Positions 61,036-64,000 of a stretch of DNA of 64,000 nucleotides are shown here, one piece after another. Position 1 is the first letter of the stretch; each line of letters opens with the position of its first letter. The DNA is from Planosporangium thailandense (GTDB taxonomy: Bacteria; Actinomycetota; Actinomycetes; Mycobacteriales; Micromonosporaceae), in assembly GCF_011947195.1 (NCBI RefSeq), contig NZ_JAATVY010000005.1:226521-290520 (forward strand). The letters are read 5' to 3'. The notes under the pieces were generated by a model, which was not told the DNA's origin, made no database searches, and was given only the letters and a program-made list of their open reading frames with translations. The translations under genes were made by a program, and so were the position numbers.

Positions 61036-62400
61036 GTGCGCTACTACGACAACGTCGTCGAGTTGATCGGCAACACGCCGCTGGTTCGCCTCCGCAACGT
61101 CACCGAGGGCATCTCCGCCACCGTGCTGGCCAAGGTGGAGTACTTCAATCCCGGCGGGAGCGTGAAGGACCGCATCGCGCTGCGGATGATCGACGAAGCG
61201 GAGAAGGCGGGGCTGCTCAAGCCCGGCGGCACGATCGTCGAGCCGACCAGCGGTAACACGGGCGTCGGCCTGGCCCTGGTCGCCCAGTTGCGCGGATACC
61301 GGTGCGTGTTCGTCTGCCCGGACAAGGTCAGCGAAGACAAGCAGAACGTGCTGCGCGCGTACGGTGCTGAGGTGGTCGTCTGCCCGACCGCCGTTGCCCC
61401 CGAGGATCCACGGTCGTACTACAACGTCTCCGACCGGCTCGCCCGGGAGATCCCGGGGGCGTGGAAGCCCGACCAGTACTCCAACCCCAACAACCCGCTG
61501 TCGCACTACGAGCAGACCGGGCCGGAGATCTGGGCGCAGACCGAGGGGCGGATCACCCACTTCGTGGCCGGCGTCGGTACCGGCGGCACGATCTCGGGCA
61601 TCGGCCGCTACCTGCGTGAGGCCTCCGACGGCCGGGTGAAGATCATCGGCGCCGACCCGGAGGGTTCGGTCTACTCCGGCGGCACCGGCCGGCCCTACCT
61701 GGTCGAAGGCGTGGGCGAGGACTTCTGGCCGGAGACCTACGACCGGGGCATCTGCGACGAGATCATCGAGGTCTCGGACAAGGAGTCGTTCCACCTGACC
61801 CGGCGACTGGCCCGCGAGGAGGGGCTGCTGGTCGGCGGCTCGTGCGGGATGGCGGTCGCCGCCGCGCTGAAGGTGGCCCGCCGAGCCGACCCGGACGACG
61901 TGATCGTGGTGCTGCTGCCTGACGGCGGCAGGGGATACCTTTCCAAGATCTTCAACGATGCCTGGATGAGCCGGTACGGCTTCCTGAGCAGCCACGAAGC
62001 CGGGGCGACCGTCGCCGACGTGCTGGCGCAGAAGGGTGGCCAGATCCCGGAGATGGTGCACGTGCACCCCAGCGAGACGGTGCGCGAGGCCATCGACATC
62101 ATGCGCGAGTACGGCGTGTCGCAGTTGCCGGTGCTCAAGGCCGAGCCGCCCGTGGTGACCGGAGAGGTGGCGGGCTCGATCGCCGAACGCGACCTTCTCG
62201 ACGCGCTGTTCACCGGGCAGGCGCATCTGCACGACATGCTCGACAAGCACATGGCGGAGCCGCTTCCGATGATCGGCGGCGGTCAGCCGGTGGCCGAGGC
62301 CGTGGCGATGCTGGAGAAGTCCGACGCGGCCATCGTCCTCGTCGACGGCAAGCCCAAGGGCGTCATCACCCGGCAGGACCTGCTGAGCTTCCTGACCTGA
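61036..62400 (+). CDS. cbs: Cystathionine beta-synthase
   Basis: 454 residues from GTG 61036. Residues 1-320 are the PLP fold type II core: NVVELIGNTPLVRLRNV, Schiff-base Lys in NPGGSVKDRIA (about 43), EPTSGNTGVGLALVAQL, the phosphate loop GVGTGGTISGIGRYL and LVGGSCGMAV. Residues 335-454 are paired CBS domains (VHVHPSETVREAIDIMREYG, DAAIVLVDGKPKGVITRQD), the regulatory module. This pairing distinguishes Cbs from plain cysteine synthase. It condenses serine and homocysteine in transsulfuration. The last codons are tandemly triplicated in DNA beyond the stop. Confidence 0.96.
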   Translation: MRYYDNVVELIGNTPLVRLRNVTEGISATVLAKVEYFNPGGSVKDRIALRMIDEAEKAGLLKPGGTIVEPTSGNTGVGLALVAQLRGYRCVFVCPDKVSEDKQNVLRAYGAEVVVCPTAVAPEDPRSYYNVSDRLAREIPGAWKPDQYSNPNNPLSHYEQTGPEIWAQTEGRITHFVAGVGTGGTISGIGRYLREASDGRVKIIGADPEGSVYSGGTGRPYLVEGVGEDFWPETYDRGICDEIIEVSDKESFHLTRRLAREEGLLVGGSCGMAVAAALKVARRADPDDVIVVLLPDGGRGYLSKIFNDAWMSRYGFLSSHEAGATVADVLAQKGGQIPEMVHVHPSETVREAIDIMREYGVSQLPVLKAEPPVVTGEVAGSIAERDLLDALFTGQAHLHDMLDKHMAEPLPMIGGGQPVAEAVAMLEKSDAAIVLVDGKPKGVITRQDLLSFLT

Positions 62401-62430
62401 CGCTTCCTGACCTGACGCTTCCTGACCTGA
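62387..62430 (+). repeat. 15-bp tandem repeat (three copies) over the cbs stop
   Basis: GCTTCCTGACCTGA at 62387, 62402 and 62417, with one spacer base. The first copy includes the cbs stop; the repeats carry TGA codons. Confidence 0.95.
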
Positions 62431-62432
62431 TC

Positions 62433-62480
62433 GATCTTGGACACCTGGCGGGGTCGTGGGCCCGCCACGTGTCCAAGATC
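62433..62480. repeat. Intergenic palindrome, family A copy 3
   Basis: 20-bp arms (62433-62452 with 62461-62480), one mismatch, 8-base loop GTCGTGGG. Left arm GATCTTGGACACCTGGCGGG. Confidence 0.9.
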
Positions 62481-62925
62481 CAGGAGTGGTGGCGCGCCGC
62501 CGGGCAAGATTCTTTGCCCGGTCGCACACGGTGTCCGCTATTACGGGTCACCGTCTGATTACGTTCGGTTCGGAAGTTCCCGCGAGAACTTCGTGGCATT
62601 GAACCGGCGGTGACCCTGCGGCACCCGCCAAGGCCGCGATGTCACCGCTGACTCCGCCCGTACGGCTAGGCGCCCCAGCCGATACGACGCCCCCGCCAGG
62701 CGTCGTGCGCCGCGGGCGGATCATGGCGGGCGAGGGTACGCGATAACGCTGTCCCCGCAGCGATCGTGCGATCGCGTACCCTCGCCCCCCGCCGCTCGCC
62801 GCGGCTTCATGTCGCGACCATCGGGTGGTCGGGGATCGTAGTGATCTGATGTGACGTGAGTCACATGTGGGTGAGTGGGGCTCTGTCCGGTCGTGGCCAC
62901 CGGCGGCCGGATACGGTTGCCAACC
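62481..62925. other. Gene-poor stretch after cbs
   Basis: About 445 bases. No ORF here has a ribosome site or recognisable family. It contains a long nested palindrome (62709-62805) and a less GC-rich patch near 62510-62570. Confidence 0.5.
62709..62805. repeat. Nested 97-base palindrome
   Basis: A perfect 17-bp stem (62728-62744 with 62771-62787; core GGGCGAGGGTACGCGAT) holds a second 5-bp stem in its loop (CGCTG 62747, CAGCG 62758). Outside it, GCCGCGG (62709-62715) pairs with CCGCGGC (62799-62805). Could be a terminator or a structured RNA. Confidence 0.7.
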
Positions 62926-63210
62926 ATGGCGACGTACACGGGCCTGGCCACACTCGTCCTCGCCGACGGCGCTCGGGAGCAGGGGTTGGCGACTCTGCGC
63001 AGTACCCGGGCGGAGCCAGGTCGGCCACGACCGTGGAGCGGGAGCTTCCGCCCGGACGATCCGAGTGCCGGCTGTGTGGATGCGGTCGGCGCCACCGTGC
63101 CCATCGAACTGTCGATCGGAGGGGCCGGTGAGGTTCTTCTGGAGGGTGTGGAAGGTACGGGCCGGGACGCGACCGTTCGGGTGGTCGGCAGCGGGCCGCC
63201 ACCGTTCTGA
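62926..63210 (+). CDS. Small hypothetical protein
   Basis: 94 residues from ATG 62926; no clear ribosome site. MATYTGLATLVLADGAREQG opens a beta-rich protein with WSGSFRPDDPS, VPIELSIGGAGEVLLEG and a short Gly/Pro end. The opening strand pattern is like small actinobacterial proteins of unknown function that carry a nucleotide- or ligand-like beta fold, but I cannot name the family. No membrane segment. It stands alone on the sparse right flank. Confidence is moderate because nothing but composition and length supports it. Confidence 0.5.
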   Translation: MATYTGLATLVLADGAREQGLATLRSTRAEPGRPRPWSGSFRPDDPSAGCVDAVGATVPIELSIGGAGEVLLEGVEGTGRDATVRVVGSGPPPF

Positions 63211-63722
63211 CCCGGAGTCAGGCGCCCACTGATCCGGAACGGGCGTCCGAGCTGGACGGCCACGGCGTACGCGACGTCGGGGATGTCCGCGAGGTCGATC
63301 CGCCCGCCGCGCATTGCTCACCCGCAGAGGACGGGCGTCGAACGACGACCCTGGGCCAGCGTTCAGCCGGGCGTCGCTGCCACAAGATCGGTCCCGGGCC
63401 CACGTTGCGGGTGTCTGCCGCAGCGGCCGGGCGTGACCGCTGATCGTGGGGGCCACGCCCGGCCGCCGTCTCGTCGGCCGAGGTCATGTCTTCGTCGCGA
63501 CCGCTGGCATGCGTCGGTTTCGGGTTGGTCGGGGCGGGCGGCTTCTCGACGTGTACCCACGGGCGCTCATGCGCCTACTTGACGCGTATCAATACCTTGC
63601 ACGGTTGCGGAGGGTGCCGACCAGCTATTCAGCTAGCGGGCCAAACGGCCGAATACGTTTTTTAACGGATTTTTGACGCATTTCACTGCTCCAGCTGTCC
63701 GGCGGCGTCTCTACGGTGAGTC
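63211..63722. other. Gene-free stretch before the right-edge operon
   Basis: About 510 bases with no supportable ORF. From about 63580 the sequence becomes markedly less GC-rich (TTGACGCGTATCAATACC, then a run of T at 63657-63662), which suggests promoter DNA for the genes at the right edge. Confidence 0.5.
63650..63700 (+). promoter_or_regulatory. AT-richer probable promoter region of the right-edge operon
   Basis: Contains TTTTTTAACGG and TTTTTGACGC, giving a TTGACG-like -35 hexamer at about 63673, in DNA otherwise above 65% GC. No clear -10 could be fixed. Confidence 0.3.
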
Positions 63723-63776
63723 GTGTTCCGGGTGTCGGCTGCTGACGCGCCCCCACGCACACGTCGAGGGAGGACG

Positions 63777-63989
63777 GTGAGCGAGATGCGTCCGTCGGAG
63801 ACTTCGAGCTCCGTTCAGGTTCTGCTGGAGCTGCCCCGTCTGCCGTTGGCGGCGGAGCGCGTCACCACCGGCGTGTCCACGGCCGTGTCGTCCGCGCCCC
63901 GGCGCGCGGACGAAGAGGTACTGCCGGTCCGGGCCGTCCGAAGCGTCGACCGCGGGTGCGACCTTTGGGAGCGCACATGTGCGGCATAG
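63777..63989 (+). CDS. Small 70-residue protein overlapping the amidotransferase start
   Basis: 70 residues from GTG 63777, with GGGAGGA 3-9 bases upstream; GTG 63723 would add 18 residues without a ribosome site. Starts VSEMRPSETSSSVQVLLELP and ends RSVDRGCDLWERTCAA. It has two cysteines and one tryptophan, all in the last eleven residues, after a Leu/Val/Arg-rich body. The last 13 bases overlap the next gene. It is not recognised. Size, the residue-rich C-terminus and coupling to an asparagine-synthetase-type gene recall a RiPP precursor or a small partner, but no lasso-type leader motif is evident. Confidence 0.5.
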   Translation: MSEMRPSETSSSVQVLLELPRLPLAAERVTTGVSTAVSSAPRRADEEVLPVRAVRSVDRGCDLWERTCAA

Positions 63990-64000
63990 CGGGGGTCGTC
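63977..64000 (+). CDS. Class II glutamine amidotransferase, asparagine synthetase type (first 8 codons only)
   Basis: ATG 63977 begins MCGIAGVV, the N-terminus of Ntn-type glutamine amidotransferases of the AsnB family with Cys2 as nucleophile. The rest lies beyond the window. The ATG sits inside the preceding small ORF, which gives translational coupling. Candidates are AsnB for asparagine, a cell-wall amidating paralogue, or a secondary-metabolism homologue; eight residues cannot tell. Confidence 0.75.

Noticed and set aside
63211..63722. Several open frames of 60-100 codons in the right-hand gene-free stretch
   Set aside because: All have shadow-type composition in overlapping frames, none has a ribosome site, and none has a recognisable motif.

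Overview
The window is high-GC actinobacterial chromosome. GTG and TTG starts behind GGAGG-type ribosome sites are common. Gene content and order (pcrA, sucC, sucD, perM, purN, purH; mfd, SurA-like lipoprotein, mazG, eno, ftsB-like, DUF501, ppx; acetyl-CoA acetyltransferase, SGNH esterase, cbs) match blocks known from Mycobacterium and Streptomyces. I infer a Micromonosporaceae-like host (Micromonospora or Actinoplanes relatives), but no 16S gene is present to settle this.

Layout. 0-17.7 kb is mostly central metabolism: the tail of PcrA helicase, a free-standing cobalamin-binding subunit, succinyl-CoA synthetase, PerM-like membrane protein, two small DUF4190 membrane proteins, purN-purH, malate and isocitrate dehydrogenases, a WecG/TagA-type glycosyltransferase, a DUF4232 protein, a sulfurylase-like/APS kinase fusion and PEP carboxylase. 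17.9-25.4 kb is an accessory island. It holds a secreted trypsin-fold protein whose three catalytic residues are all replaced, followed by six FG-GAP repeats; a small secreted protein; and, divergently, a 1,348-residue ALF-repeat/Ala-rich/Hint protein ending in a toxin-like domain and overlapping an immunity-like gene by one base (TGATG).

25.6-44 kb holds a DGPF-family protein, a formate/nitrite-type channel, a GAF-EAL protein, a VOC protein, the mfd-to-ppx housekeeping block interrupted by a DMT exporter/MocR regulator pair, a DUF885 protein and a lipoprotein. 44-53 kb holds a dienelactone hydrolase, a family 5 uracil-DNA glycosylase, a MoxR/DUF58 operon, a cupin/GrpB pair, a polysaccharide deacetylase lipoprotein and a type II NADH dehydrogenase. 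53-62.4 kb holds a large membrane protein, tRNA-Leu(UAA) (the bldA type), a Bax-inhibitor-1 protein, a thiolase, two tandem SGNH hydrolases, a PPOX-fold oxidoreductase, a DUF1232 protein and cystathionine beta-synthase. The last 1.5 kb is sparse and ends at the first eight codons of a class II glutamine amidotransferase (asparagine synthetase type), preceded by an overlapping small ORF.

Throughout the window, long intergenic palindromes of a few recurrent families sit just behind, or even over, stop codons. They look like terminators that have spread as repeats. No IS element, prophage, CRISPR array or rRNA gene was found.
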